Below are positions 17,102 to 27,100 of a stretch of 64,000 nucleotides of DNA, piece by piece. This stretch comes from an uncultured Bacilli bacterium (lineage in GTDB: Bacteria; Bacillota_I; Bacilli_A; RF39; UBA660), in assembly GCA_934096815.1 (NCBI GenBank), contig CAKOMY010000001.1:1-64000 (forward strand), written 5' to 3'. Under the pieces are notes generated by a model. It was not told the origin of the DNA. It saw only the letters and a program-made list of their open reading frames with translations, and made no database searches. Made by a program: the position numbers and the translations under genes. The stretch's first letter is position 1. Each line of letters opens with the position of its first letter.

Positions 17102-17725
17102 TTATTTTATATTTACCTCTAACATGTTAATTAAGTCAATAGATTGAGATTGATCAATAATTAATCCTTTTACGGAGTTTATATCTACAGCGATTGCGTG
17201 AATATCGCAACTTGATAAATCAATATCTTTTAAACTGGTATTAAATATTTCTGTTTTAGATAAATTACATTTAAAAAATTCAGTGTTTTTTAGTTTTGTT
17301 TCGATAATGGTACTTTCGCTTAGATTAGAATTATTAAATTCAATATTATCTAATCTTGTTCCAGAATAGTTGGTATATTTTAAACTACAATTATTAAAGG
17401 TAATATCTTTTAAACTTGATTCAATAAATGTAGTTCCAATTAAATTGCAATTTGTAAAATTTGTACGTTGGATTATATTACTGTCTAAATTTAAATTGGC
17501 AAGATTACAGTTTTCAAATATTGAATCATATATTTCAATATTTTCTATTTTTATATTAGTAAAATCAATATTTTTAAAGTGGCAACTATTTATTTCAATA
17601 TCTTTTAATAATAATTTTTGATTCGAATTATTTTCATATAGACCATTATTTAAATCATTTGTAAGTATTGAAGTTAATAAGTCCTTTGATTCTAAATATT
17701 TAATAATTGGTTTCTTAATTTTCAT
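17102..17725 (-). CDS. Pentapeptide-repeat protein
   Basis: A 207-residue protein that is almost wholly pentapeptide repeats, A(D/N)LXX-like units such as FKNID, FTNCN, FNNCS, FNNSN and LKDIDLSSC from about residue 25 to 190. Such repeats fold as a right-handed four-sided beta helix. Some members (Qnr, MfpA) mimic DNA and protect gyrase; most have no known role, and nothing here points to gyrase. The start codon lies 11 bases inside the end of the HD-domain gene, so the two are translationally coupled. It is the last gene of the 19333-17102 operon. Confidence 0.85.
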   Translation of the reverse strand: MKIKKPIIKYLESKDLLTSILTNDLNNGLYENNSNQKLLLKDIEINSCHFKNIDFTNIKIENIEIYDSIFENCNLANLNLDSNIIQRTNFTNCNLIGTTFIESSLKDITFNNCSLKYTNYSGTRLDNIEFNNSNLSESTIIETKLKNTEFFKCNLSKTEIFNTSLKDIDLSSCDIHAIAVDINSVKGLIIDQSQSIDLINMLEVNIK

Positions 17726-18173
17726 GATTCCTCTTAAATTTGCTTTTTATTTCTATTAATCCGCAATATTTGTCTACTAAAGTTAATAATAAACCTTCTT
17801 TAGATTTAGGCGGAATTAACGTCACTGGAAACATATGTCTTTTTATTATGTTTTGTTCTTTTTCAGTAAGATTAAATAATTTACAGGCATTTTGACAAGC
17901 AGTATTTCCATGAGTAAAGGCATGAAAACCTTTACGATCATTTTCTCTTTTACGCCAGTCATATAAAAATAAATCATGAAGCATAGCAGCTCTTGCAACT
18001 GATTTATAATCCCAATGTAATTTTTTAGCTATTAAAAAACAGTAATATGAAGCGTTATAGCAGTGTTCATAGCATGATGTGTTAAAATGTTGTCTATAAT
18101 TTTTCATTAAATTAACTGTTTCATTTTCTTTTATATCTTTAATTATATTTTCAAATTCTTCTTTATTTTTCAT
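17715..18173 (-). CDS. HD-domain phosphohydrolase
   Basis: A 152-residue member of the HD metal-dependent phosphohydrolases. The metal ligands are visible: an early His in CYEHCYNASYY, the His-Asp pair in AAMLHDLFLYDW, further His residues in FHAFTHGN and KRHMFPVT, and the C-terminal Asp in LLTLVDKYCG. The substrate cannot be deduced; relatives act on nucleotides or nucleotide alarmones. It overlaps the pentapeptide gene by 11 bases and follows the thioredoxin-like gene by 15, suggesting one transcript. The ribosome binding site is weak (AAAGATGA). Confidence 0.85.
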   Translation of the reverse strand: MKNKEEFENIIKDIKENETVNLMKNYRQHFNTSCYEHCYNASYYCFLIAKKLHWDYKSVARAAMLHDLFLYDWRKRENDRKGFHAFTHGNTACQNACKLFNLTEKEQNIIKRHMFPVTLIPPKSKEGLLLTLVDKYCGLIEIKSKFKRNHEN

Positions 18174-18188
18174 AAGTCATCTTTAATA

Positions 18189-18650
18189 TTATATATTAAT
18201 ATACTCTTTTATCCAAGATATAAATTCTTTTTTATCTTGATATTTTGGTAAATCATTATTTTTTTCAGGATCTATATATTGTATAATTTTACCTTCTTTT
18301 ATTAAAATTACACTTGGAGCTAAACTAACTTCATTATATAAATTAGTAGTTTTAAATTCATCAAATGGGATTTTTAATATTGTAATATTTAACTCTTTAA
18401 TACTTTCACTAAATATTTCGTCACATGATACCTTAAAAGTACAAAAATTATTATAAGTAAATAAGATAAAGTTTTCTTTATTATTTAATAGTTCATTGAG
18501 ATTGGCACTGTTAATATCAATAAATTTACCAGTGTTATAATATTTAGATTCAAGAGTAATTTTCTGTTTAGTTAAATTATTTATAAACAATAAAGATAAT
18601 GGGATTAATATTATAAAAACAATCACTATTATTATTTTTTTAATTTTCAT
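18189..18650 (-). CDS. Membrane-anchored thioredoxin-like protein
   Basis: A 153-residue protein with one N-terminal transmembrane anchor (about 4-25, Ile-rich) and an extracellular thioredoxin-like domain. The usual active-site region is FTYNNFCTFKVSCDEIF: the two cysteines are five residues apart instead of two. Later LAPSVILIKEGKIIQYID matches the cis-proline strand of thioredoxins. It could be a surface disulfide protein or a metal-binding derivative. Its ATG overlaps the stop of the rhodanese-like gene in an ATGA, so the two are translated together and probably work on the same extracytoplasmic sulfur or thiol chemistry; that link is inference. Confidence 0.7.
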   Translation of the reverse strand: MKIKKIIIVIVFIILIPLSLLFINNLTKQKITLESKYYNTGKFIDINSANLNELLNNKENFILFTYNNFCTFKVSCDEIFSESIKELNITILKIPFDEFKTTNLYNEVSLAPSVILIKEGKIIQYIDPEKNNDLPKYQDKKEFISWIKEYINI

Positions 18651-19333
18651 TTAGATACCTTTGTTAAGTTAGTAAAATCAATATTGTGATAATTTATTTT
18701 ATAAAAATCATAATATGTTTTATTATTAGTAGTTCTTTTAACTTCAACATTATTATTTCCGTTATAGTACCAATAACCACCAATATTATAGATTTTATTT
18801 TCATCCCATCCAAGAGCTACTAGCATTTCTTTAGTACTTCCAGCATAGCCTCCAGCACCACACATTAAAAAGATATTTTTATCTTTTGGAAATAAATATT
18901 CTAATATACTTAGTGATTCATTATAATTAGCTATATATTTTCCATCTTTTAAAGTGAATAAGGTCTTTCCTTCATATGTTTTACCTACTTCTTCAGGCAG
19001 CCCTGTTACATTTACTAAATAAGGGTAAGGTACTACTTCAAAACCTTTGATAAAACCTGATAGATAAGAGTCTCCACCAATTGCCTCATAATTACCAGGA
19101 TCTTTTAACATTCGCATATCACGATATACTGTGTCTGATCTATTTAAGTAGTTATCGATAGTTTTTTCATTAATATTCTTATCAATGCCAAATGTTCCTC
19201 TTAATCCTTCAGATAATTCTGGTTTTGGTAAATTAGTCACTTTAGATGTTTTTCTATTAACAAGTATATAAATATTTAGTCCTACACTTAATAATATAAT
19301 TGTTAATAAAACATAAATTAATTTATTTTTCAT
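18647..19333 (-). CDS. Membrane-anchored rhodanese-like protein
   Basis: A 228-residue protein with an N-terminal hydrophobic anchor (about 5-26). The C-terminal two thirds resemble a rhodanese domain. The catalytic loop is LMCGAGGYAGSTKEML with the expected Cys at the end of the strand, followed by an Ala-Leu-Gly-Trp helix and YNIGGYWYYNG, the strand that usually closes the fold. RDMRMLKDPGNYEAIGG near residue 70 fits the family's first motif (normally an Asp or Arg with REx). Rhodaneses transfer sulfane sulfur, but many exported ones are uncharacterised. It is the first gene of an operon with the thioredoxin-like, HD and pentapeptide genes. Confidence 0.75.
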   Translation of the reverse strand: MKNKLIYVLLTIILLSVGLNIYILVNRKTSKVTNLPKPELSEGLRGTFGIDKNINEKTIDNYLNRSDTVYRDMRMLKDPGNYEAIGGDSYLSGFIKGFEVVPYPYLVNVTGLPEEVGKTYEGKTLFTLKDGKYIANYNESLSILEYLFPKDKNIFLMCGAGGYAGSTKEMLVALGWDENKIYNIGGYWYYNGNNNVEVKRTTNNKTYYDFYKINYHNIDFTNLTKVSK

Positions 19334-19395
19334 TTTATTTCCTTCTTTCTAAGTAAATTTTAAAATAAAATATTGGTAATAGTAAATCAACTTAT

Positions 19396-19425
19396 AAAAA
19401 TAGAACTCAACTTGTGGTTGAGTCC
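19396..19425 (-). terminator. Intrinsic terminator after cardiolipin synthase
   Basis: Minus strand ACTCAAC/GTTGAGT with a five-base loop, followed by TCTATTTTTA. The stem starts two bases beyond the cls stop codon. Confidence 0.8.
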
Positions 19426-20933
19426 TAGAATAATGGGGCAAAAAATCTTAAAATAGATTGCCATACTTTGCTAAATATATTATAGTTTGTTTCCTTTTTA
19501 GTTAATAGGTGTGACTCTGTTAAGATATTATTAACATCATTTATGATATCTTCTATTTCTTTAACATCTTCTAAATATACACCATTTTCAAAGTGTAGAT
19601 AAAGACTACGATAATCTAAATTAATTGTTCCAACGGTTGCCTTATTATCATCACTTACAAATATTTTACTATGAATAAATCCAGGTGTATAAGTATAGAC
19701 TTTAATGCCTGCATCTACTAGATTTTTAACATATGACATGGTTAGATCATAAACTATCTTTTTATCAGGAATACCAGGAATTACTATTCTTACGTCTACT
19801 CCTCTTTTGAAAGCTAAAATAATTGAATTTATCATGTCAGTATCAATAATTAGATATGGGGTTATTATATAAACATATTTGGTTGCTTTATTGATAATAT
19901 TTAGATAAACATCTTCTCCTTCTAAAACACCATTTATAGGAACTGATGCATAAGCTGATAAATAACCATTTGGTTTAATCTTTAAGTTGTCTGTTGTTTT
20001 AAATTTTAGATAATCTTTATCTTCTTTTTTATAAGAATTCCATAGAGATAGAAACATAATTGTTAAGTTCCATACAGAATTGCCTTGCAACTTTATTGCA
20101 TTATCTTTCCAATAGCCATATTTAATTTTTTTATTAATATATTCATCAGATAAATTTAATCCTCCAGTATAAGCTATATTACCATCAATAACAGTTATTT
20201 TACGATGATCTCTATTATTCATAAATATTCCTTTAAACATTTTAAGTTTATTAAATACAACACATTTAATATTTAATGATTCTAAATATTTTTGATAGTT
20301 TTCAGGTAATAATGGCAAACATCCCATATCATCATACATTACTCTTACTTCTACTCCACTATTGGCTTTCTCTTTTAAAATATTTAATATTTGAGTCCAC
20401 ATGGTTCCTTCATTGGAAATAATAAAGTATTCTAAGAAGATATATTTTTTAGCTGATTTTAAATCTTTTAGATAATCAGGGAAAAATTCTTCTCCATTTT
20501 TGTAGTATTTAACTTGATTGTTTTTAGAAACAGGATAGTTTAAATAATTGTTTAAATACTTTAAGATATCTTTTTGTTGATTATTGATTTCTTTAGTAAT
20601 ATCTTTATCTTTTTGATAATATTTATCGGCTTCTTTTATTTCTTTTTGAATGTGTTTAAGTAGTTTGCTTTTATTAACACTGTGATAAACTAGAATATAG
20701 ATAAATGTTCCGGCAATCGGAGAAATTAAAATTAAGATAATCCATGGTAATTCATTTACTAAACTTTTACTATTTTTAACGATATTTGAAACTATTAAAA
20801 ATGATAAGATAGTTATTAAAATTTTGATTATATAATATTCATTGTAGAAATAGATCATTAATTTATAGCTAATGATAAATTCAAGTAGAATACTTAAAAC
20901 AATTAAGATAGTTCTTTCAATTATTTTTTTCAT
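19425..20933 (-). CDS. cls: Cardiolipin synthase (phospholipase D superfamily)
   Basis: Membrane enzyme that joins two phosphatidylglycerols to make cardiolipin and glycerol; 502 residues, the usual length. Two or three N-terminal hydrophobic segments cover residues 1-90 and are followed by two PLD-type catalytic sites: HRKITVIDGNIAYTGGLN near 245 and HSKIFVSDDNKATVGTIN near 425, both with the full HxK(x)4D pattern. A Tyr/Lys-rich linker separates the membrane part from the first site. The gene stands alone, with a good terminator downstream and about 95 bases upstream to the symporter. Bacillus-type Cls is the closest familiar relative. Confidence 0.95.
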   Translation of the reverse strand: MKKIIERTILIVLSILLEFIISYKLMIYFYNEYYIIKILITILSFLIVSNIVKNSKSLVNELPWIILILISPIAGTFIYILVYHSVNKSKLLKHIQKEIKEADKYYQKDKDITKEINNQQKDILKYLNNYLNYPVSKNNQVKYYKNGEEFFPDYLKDLKSAKKYIFLEYFIISNEGTMWTQILNILKEKANSGVEVRVMYDDMGCLPLLPENYQKYLESLNIKCVVFNKLKMFKGIFMNNRDHRKITVIDGNIAYTGGLNLSDEYINKKIKYGYWKDNAIKLQGNSVWNLTIMFLSLWNSYKKEDKDYLKFKTTDNLKIKPNGYLSAYASVPINGVLEGEDVYLNIINKATKYVYIITPYLIIDTDMINSIILAFKRGVDVRIVIPGIPDKKIVYDLTMSYVKNLVDAGIKVYTYTPGFIHSKIFVSDDNKATVGTINLDYRSLYLHFENGVYLEDVKEIEDIINDVNNILTESHLLTKKETNYNIFSKVWQSILRFFAPLF

Positions 20934-21029
20934 GTTATCACATCCAATTTTGTATTATACGTATAGTATAGCATTTTATATTTACATTTTGAACATATTA
21001 AAGTGACGTTGTTAGAAAATATGATAACT

Positions 21030-22256
21030 TTATTTTTTTAAAAATTTTTTACCGTCAATTATTCTAGCTACTATTAAAGAAGAGCAAGAGTCTCCAACAA
21101 CATTTAAAACAGTTGCTGGTGCATCAATAATTGTAGCGATAATTGAAAGAATTGGTAAGGCAGCTGGTGGAAATCCAAGAATTTGTAAAATAAACATTTC
21201 GGATATAGTTCCTCCACCAATTGGAACAGCGGTTATAAGTAATGTTGAAAGCAAAGATACTCCTAAAATAGTTAAAATGTTTATATCTTTACCAAATAAA
21301 TAAATTAAGAACATTATTTTAAAGGCGCTACCAACAACTGAGCCATCTTTATGAAAACTGGTTCCCATGGGAATTGTTGTTTCGGCAATATCACTTGGTA
21401 CTCCCATTTCCTTGGTATATTTAATATTTATGGGGATAGTGGCCGCTGATGAACAAGTTGCTAGGGCTGTTGTTGAAGGTCCAATAATATTTTTCCAATA
21501 GGCTTTTAATCCTTTTTTGCCACTAACTAAAAAGACATAAGCACTATAAACAAATACATAGATAAATATGCAAACTAGAGTATAAACTATAAATGTTTTA
21601 AGAAAACCAATAGCAATTACACTTCCATAACTACCAATAAGAGTTGCTATGAAACAACCTAAACCAATAGGTGCATAATACATAATGATATTTACGATGT
21701 TCATGACTACTTCATTAAGGCTTAATATTAGTTCACTTACCTTTTTACCTTTATCTTTACTTTTACGAATGGCAAAACCAAAAATAATTGAGAACACTAA
21801 AATAGCAATTATATTTTCTTTACTTAAAATTTTGTAAAAATCATTAACAGTTAATAAATTAGCAGTTTTTTGCAATATGTTTACTTCTTCACTAATAACA
21901 ACATCTTGATTTAATAGATTCGTTAGATTGTTAATATCTTTAGAATCTATTAATTTGATGGTATAAGATGATACTACTCCTATTAAAGCAGCAATGATTG
22001 ACATAACAGCAAATACGATAAGAATTGTTATCATAATTTTGCCTAATCTTTTAGGATTTTCCATTTTAATTATTGATGATGTAATTGTTAAAAATATAAG
22101 CGGAACTATTACAACAAACATTAAGTTTAGGAAGATATCTCCTAAAGGACTTAAAACACAAGCTTTTTCTTTAAAGATAAGGCCGATTATTGTGCCTATA
22201 ATTATGCTTAATAATAAGATGATGGTACTTTTATAATTTTTCCATATTTTTTTCAT
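21030..22256 (-). CDS. Dicarboxylate/amino acid:cation symporter (DAACS family)
   Basis: Membrane transporter of 408 residues that couples uptake of a dicarboxylate or amino acid (glutamate, aspartate, serine/threonine or C4-dicarboxylate) to Na+ or H+. Eight or more hydrophobic segments are visible. The family signatures are present: the Ser-rich hairpin loop TALATCSSAATIPINIKY, ETTIPMGTSFHKDGS in TM7, and IDAPATVLNVVGDSCSSLIVAR near the end. The TM8 substrate region reads VVGDSCSSLIVAR; glutamate transporters have an NxxxR/D pattern here, so glutamate or aspartate is likely, but I cannot fix the substrate. TAGGAGG precedes the ATG. It is divergent from the Sel1-repeat gene. Confidence 0.9.
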   Translation of the reverse strand: MKKIWKNYKSTIILLLSIIIGTIIGLIFKEKACVLSPLGDIFLNLMFVVIVPLIFLTITSSIIKMENPKRLGKIMITILIVFAVMSIIAALIGVVSSYTIKLIDSKDINNLTNLLNQDVVISEEVNILQKTANLLTVNDFYKILSKENIIAILVFSIIFGFAIRKSKDKGKKVSELILSLNEVVMNIVNIIMYYAPIGLGCFIATLIGSYGSVIAIGFLKTFIVYTLVCIFIYVFVYSAYVFLVSGKKGLKAYWKNIIGPSTTALATCSSAATIPINIKYTKEMGVPSDIAETTIPMGTSFHKDGSVVGSAFKIMFLIYLFGKDINILTILGVSLLSTLLITAVPIGGGTISEMFILQILGFPPAALPILSIIATIIDAPATVLNVVGDSCSSLIVARIIDGKKFLKK

Positions 22257-22334
22257 TGTTTCCTCCTATTAAAATTATATAATTTAATTAAAAAATAATT
22301 AATATTCATAAATATTCAATAAAATTAAAGTGTA

Positions 22335-22370
22335 TTCATAAATTATTCACTTTGTGATATGATTTAGATA
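22335..22370 (+). promoter_or_regulatory. Promoter giving a probably leaderless transcript
   Basis: TTCATA (22335-22340), 17-base spacer and -10 TATGAT (22358-22363), the latter preceded by TG at 22355-22356 for an extended -10. The expected start falls on the A of the ATG at 22370. No Shine-Dalgarno sequence lies upstream. Confidence 0.5.
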
Positions 22371-23845
22371 TGAAAAGAAAATATGTTAAATTAAATGATG
22401 GTTATAGTCATTTGTCTTTGGGAAATGTGATTAACGTTATTAAGGAAGAAAGCAAGAATAAATCTTCGGCTATTCAAGGAGAAATTTTTTGTGCTATTTT
22501 TAGTGCTGATTACGTTAATAATTCGACAGTTAATAATTATTGTATAGGTTCAAGGGGAATTGGTGATAATTATAAACAAATCTATATTAATTTAAGAAAA
22601 AAATTTGATAAAGATAAAACTGTTTTTAAAGAAATAATTTGTAATATTTTAACAATTGTGGAAGGTGTTATTTATAGTGAAAACGATGTCAATATAATTA
22701 ATCAAAATGGAGAGTTAAAAAACATTTGTTGTAAATTATATAATATTGGTAAAAATGATGCGAGTGTTAATAGTGATCATATTTGTTTATTTAGAGAATT
22801 ATATAAAAATGAAAATTATTATGAGTTATTTGCTAATTTAATTATGTTTGCTGTTCTTGAAAAGAAACAGCCTTTATATGTAGATGAAAAAATTAAGAAT
22901 GTGGTAGAGACAATTTTAGAAAATACAGATATTTCGGTTAATGATTTGCAAAATTTTTTAATCCTTGAATTGAATGATGGTAGTAATTTTGATTTTTCTT
23001 TAGTTAATCTTGCTAATCAAGATAATCCTTACGCTAATTATGAACTTGGCAAAAAGGAATATAGAGGAGAATTTGAGGGAAAACCTAATTATGGTAAAGC
23101 TTTTAATTATTTTGAGAAAGCTGCATTAAAAAATCATCCTTCGGCATATTGGATGATGGGGAATATGGTTAAAAATGGCCTTATAGGAAATTATGAATAT
23201 GATAAGGCTTTTGAGTATTTTGAAAAAGCTAAAAATTTGGGAAGTGTTGCAGCTATTAATTCTTTAGGAATAATGTATCAAAATGGGTATGGTGTTAAAC
23301 AAGATAAGGATATGGCTTTTAGGTTATTTAAGGATGCTGCCACTAAGAATTATGCTTATGCTTTTAATAACCTAGCTAATTACTATAAGGGTAAAGATAA
23401 TGAAAAGGTTTTTGAATATTTTTATAAAAGTGCATCGTTAGGTGAAAGCTACGGATGTAAAGAATTAGGAATTATCTATTTGAATAGGAAGGATTATAAA
23501 AATGCCTTTGTTTATTTTAATAAGGCTTTGGATGCTTCGGTTAAAGAAAGAAACATTTGGGCTTATTATTATCTTGCAAAATACTTTTATTTGACCGGTT
23601 CATTAGAAAATAAGATAGTTAAAAATACAGATAAAGCAATTCAATATTTTAATTATTCTAGCTTATTAATCGACTCTTTATGTGAATTATTATATATTTA
23701 TTATGAAAGACACGAACTAGAAAAAGTTTATTATTATAAAAGTTTAATAGAAAACCATAATATGTTTAATGATGGATATAAAAAAATTATTGAAGATGTT
23801 TTAGATAAAATAAAAACTAAAAAGAGTTTGGATATTACTTTTTAG
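22370..23845 (+). CDS. Sel1-like repeat protein
   Basis: A 491-residue protein without signal peptide. Residues about 220-440 hold five or six Sel1/TPR-type helical repeats with the usual Ala/Gly/Tyr pattern (AFNYFEKAALKNHPSAYWMMG, AFEYFEKAKNLGSVAAINSLG, AFRLFKDAATKNYAYAFNNLA). Such repeats form scaffold solenoids for protein contact. The N-terminal 200 residues are a separate, unassigned domain with several Cys and Asn-rich turns. The gene is on the plus strand, isolated between minus-strand genes, has no ribosome binding site, and seems to be expressed from a leaderless mRNA. A strong terminator covers its stop codon. Partner proteins are unknown. Confidence 0.8.
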   Translation: MKRKYVKLNDGYSHLSLGNVINVIKEESKNKSSAIQGEIFCAIFSADYVNNSTVNNYCIGSRGIGDNYKQIYINLRKKFDKDKTVFKEIICNILTIVEGVIYSENDVNIINQNGELKNICCKLYNIGKNDASVNSDHICLFRELYKNENYYELFANLIMFAVLEKKQPLYVDEKIKNVVETILENTDISVNDLQNFLILELNDGSNFDFSLVNLANQDNPYANYELGKKEYRGEFEGKPNYGKAFNYFEKAALKNHPSAYWMMGNMVKNGLIGNYEYDKAFEYFEKAKNLGSVAAINSLGIMYQNGYGVKQDKDMAFRLFKDAATKNYAYAFNNLANYYKGKDNEKVFEYFYKSASLGESYGCKELGIIYLNRKDYKNAFVYFNKALDASVKERNIWAYYYLAKYFYLTGSLENKIVKNTDKAIQYFNYSSLLIDSLCELLYIYYERHELEKVYYYKSLIENHNMFNDGYKKIIEDVLDKIKTKKSLDITF

Positions 23846-23853
23846 TTTTTTTC
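23813..23853 (+). terminator. Intrinsic terminator of the Sel1-repeat gene
   Basis: A perfect stem AAACTAAAAAG/CTTTTTAGTTT with a 13-base loop is followed by a T run. The stop codon TAG is inside the 3' arm. Confidence 0.85.
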
Positions 23854-24037
23854 TTTAAGTATTTTTATGCTTCTTGCCGTTTCTTTTATTATTAAACAAA
23901 TAATTTGCATAATTATTTATTTCACATGTTAAATTTTGATTTATCATTTTATTTACTATTTTGCAAATTATTGATATTCTCGATTAATTATTGGATTAAT
24001 CTTATTTTATTCACAAAATTATGCTTATAAAAATGTG

Positions 24038-24062
24038 TTTTATTTTATTTTATTTTATTTTA
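24038..24062. repeat. TTTTA pentanucleotide tandem repeat
   Basis: Five perfect TTTTA units in the 273-base gap between the Sel1-repeat gene and the giant minus-strand gene. It lies 57 bases beyond the stop of the giant gene. I see no gene or terminator attached to it. Confidence 0.7.
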
Positions 24063-24118
24063 TTGCTTGAATTGTACTTTACATTTGAATTAAAAATAAT
24101 TAGCTTAAGTTCTTTTTT

Positions 24119-27100
24119 CTAATTGCTTAATTTTATATATCTTTTTATATTTAATGTATCTATTTTTGACATAGTATTTTCATAAACTATTGGTAGGTTT
24201 AAATCATATATTTCATTTAATAAAATTAATTGTGCTAAGATAATTAGATTATCTTTTGTCGCTAGTAAACTATCAAAATGTTCTTTAGTAATTAGGTTTT
24301 TTACTTGATATTCTCCAAGTTTTCCGGTTCCTCTAATTGGATAACTAGTATTTCTAAAAGTATCTATTATAACTTTTGGCAGTCCTGGCATTATTAATTT
24401 ATTCTCATTAAATATTTGCATGTTATTATCTAATATAATTGTTCCTGTTCTTTTATACTGCTCATATATTGGTGTTCCTACTTTTGCAATACAGATGTAA
24501 TGTTCTCCATTTGTTCCTTCACCGCCATTATGCCTTCCATAATATGTTGACGTTATGGCGCCATCGTTGAATATATTATTTAATTTTTCTATAGAGGATG
24601 ATGTATGTGAAAAATAATTATTTGGTATTACATAATCATGTTCATTTAAACTTTCAAGATACGCATTTACTTCTTGTTCATTTATTCTTATTTTTTTTGC
24701 ATCTAATATATTATCTATTTTGTACTTTGGAATATAGAATTCATTTTTAATTTTTGGTTCTGTTGTTTTAATATATTCTTTTGCCTCTTGAAATAGTCTT
24801 TTATCTATATCATTGTAATAGAAGTCATATGTTCCGTCGTCTTTATTTCCGATAAACCAATCTTCTCCTATATATCCTGATTTATATATATTATCTATTT
24901 CCTGATACTTTTTATTATTTTGAAGACAGTAATCATAATAGATAGAATTTATTTTTATTTTTAATAAATATTTATCTAAATCTTCAAATCTATTTACTTT
25001 TTCTCTTTCATATAAATAAATAGGTTCTACATCTTCTGTTACTAATTTATTACTATATTTTCCGTAAAGTATAACTTGATTTTTTGAATCTTTTAAATAT
25101 AGTTCGTTTTTACAATTTGGTGTATATATTTTATCTGTTAACTCATTCAATTTTTGAAGGTTATCTATATAAATGTTTTTCACATCTATTGGATTCCTTC
25201 CTATTAGCACAATTTTTATTCCGCCATTTTTCTCATTTCTTGTTTTTTGTATTATATCTTTTGCAGTTTTCAAATATATTTCATATATTATTTTTTCTAT
25301 ATCGGGTATATTTTCTATTTCTTCTGTTAATTCTATATTATCAAAACATAATACATCTCCGGTTCTCCATACCCAACTATAGGAAACTATTTTATTGTTT
25401 TTTTCTATTTTAAAGAAACGTCCATGTGGATTTATAGCTCCATGTTCAAGACAAGTTTTTGCTTTTCCATTAGGAGTTAAACAACTAGATGCTTTTAAAT
25501 TGTTTGGTAAAATATATTTACCTATACCATTTGAGATAATTCTTTTATCATGCAGAGAAACAAGGCCAAAATCAAGTCCGTTGCTTTTATCATGATAATC
25601 TGGGATTGATGATTTTATTCTTTTTCGGTATTCTTCATATAATTTTATTCCATTAAGTTTTTCTATGAATGGGTCTCCTTTAGCAACATAATTTAGTAAT
25701 TCTAGATTTTCTTCAATTTCAATATTATATGGAACTAGTAAATTTTTTATAGATTTTATTATTTTATTGATTTTTGTAAGAGTTGGTTTTTGATTATTTG
25801 ATAGAATTTTTTCAAAGGCTAAAATATACGTTTCTAAAGAATATTCTTTTGATATTCCATCTTCTATATTTGATTCTACTATAAATTTTTTAAATGCATC
25901 AATGAAGGATTTTGGTTTATTTTTTATAATATCTACTATATTTTTCCAGGTGTTTACATTATAATTTATTAGTTTTTTTGTTGTATTAAAATCTAATAAA
26001 TTCAGTGATATTATTATATAGTCATCTCCAACAATAATTGTTTTATCTTCTAGTTCATTTATCATACTTTTTATTTTTCTATATTGCTTGACGTTATAAT
26101 TTTTTATGTCTTCAACAGTAACATTGCTTGTATTTTTTAATAAATCATCTGATTTATAATTATGCATTAAATTTTTTTTGTTATTTATTAGAAATATTCT
26201 ATATACATTTTTTCTTTGTATACCTCTTCTAAATATTCTCTCTAAGTATTCTAAATCTTTACTTGTTAGTTTATCTTCATATTCTTTAAGAAACTCTTCT
26301 AAGAAAACTTTAAAACACATAAAAAATAACTTGTTTTTTTTATTATCTGTGTAACTTTCTTTTGATAAACTAGCTACAGCTGCTATGAATTCAAAACTGT
26401 TGATTGAATCAATTTTATTTATTCTTATTGAATCTAGATTAATTTCATCAATTATAAAACTTAAAAATTTATTTTTAAATATGATTTCTGTTTTTTTATC
26501 ATTTCTAGATATTTCCTTCTCCCTTATAAGAAGTTTTTTCATTAATTCTTTATTTTTAAATTTGGTTTCTAGTTCTTTGTCATATCTAAATGTTCTTGTC
26601 TCACTTATAAGAAGTTTTTCCATTAATTCTTTATTTTTAAGTACTTTGATCCATTCTGATTTTTTTAATATATTTGTTATTTTAACATTTTCAAATTCTT
26701 TTACTATTAATATTTCTATTATTTTATTAATTGAATTTATATTGTTATTTCTAATTTCTTTTTGTAGAAAGTAAAATAATTCATCTATCTCTAATTTTTC
26801 AAATACTGTATAATCATATTTTTCTATATTATTATAAGTAAACAACTTTATATCTTTTTCAAAATACTTATAGAAGACTTTTATTAAATTTGGATGAATA
26901 TTTTCAATTGTAACTTTACAATTTTTTATATTATATTTGCTTGATAATATATCTTTCATTTCCTGAAAGTCAATAGATTCATCATTTAACATCGATGATG
27001 GAATGTAAATGGTTTTTTTAATTTCTTTTTGAATTTTTTTATAATTTTCCCTTATTATTTTTTCACATACATCTTTATTATCGAGTACCATACATAAGCT

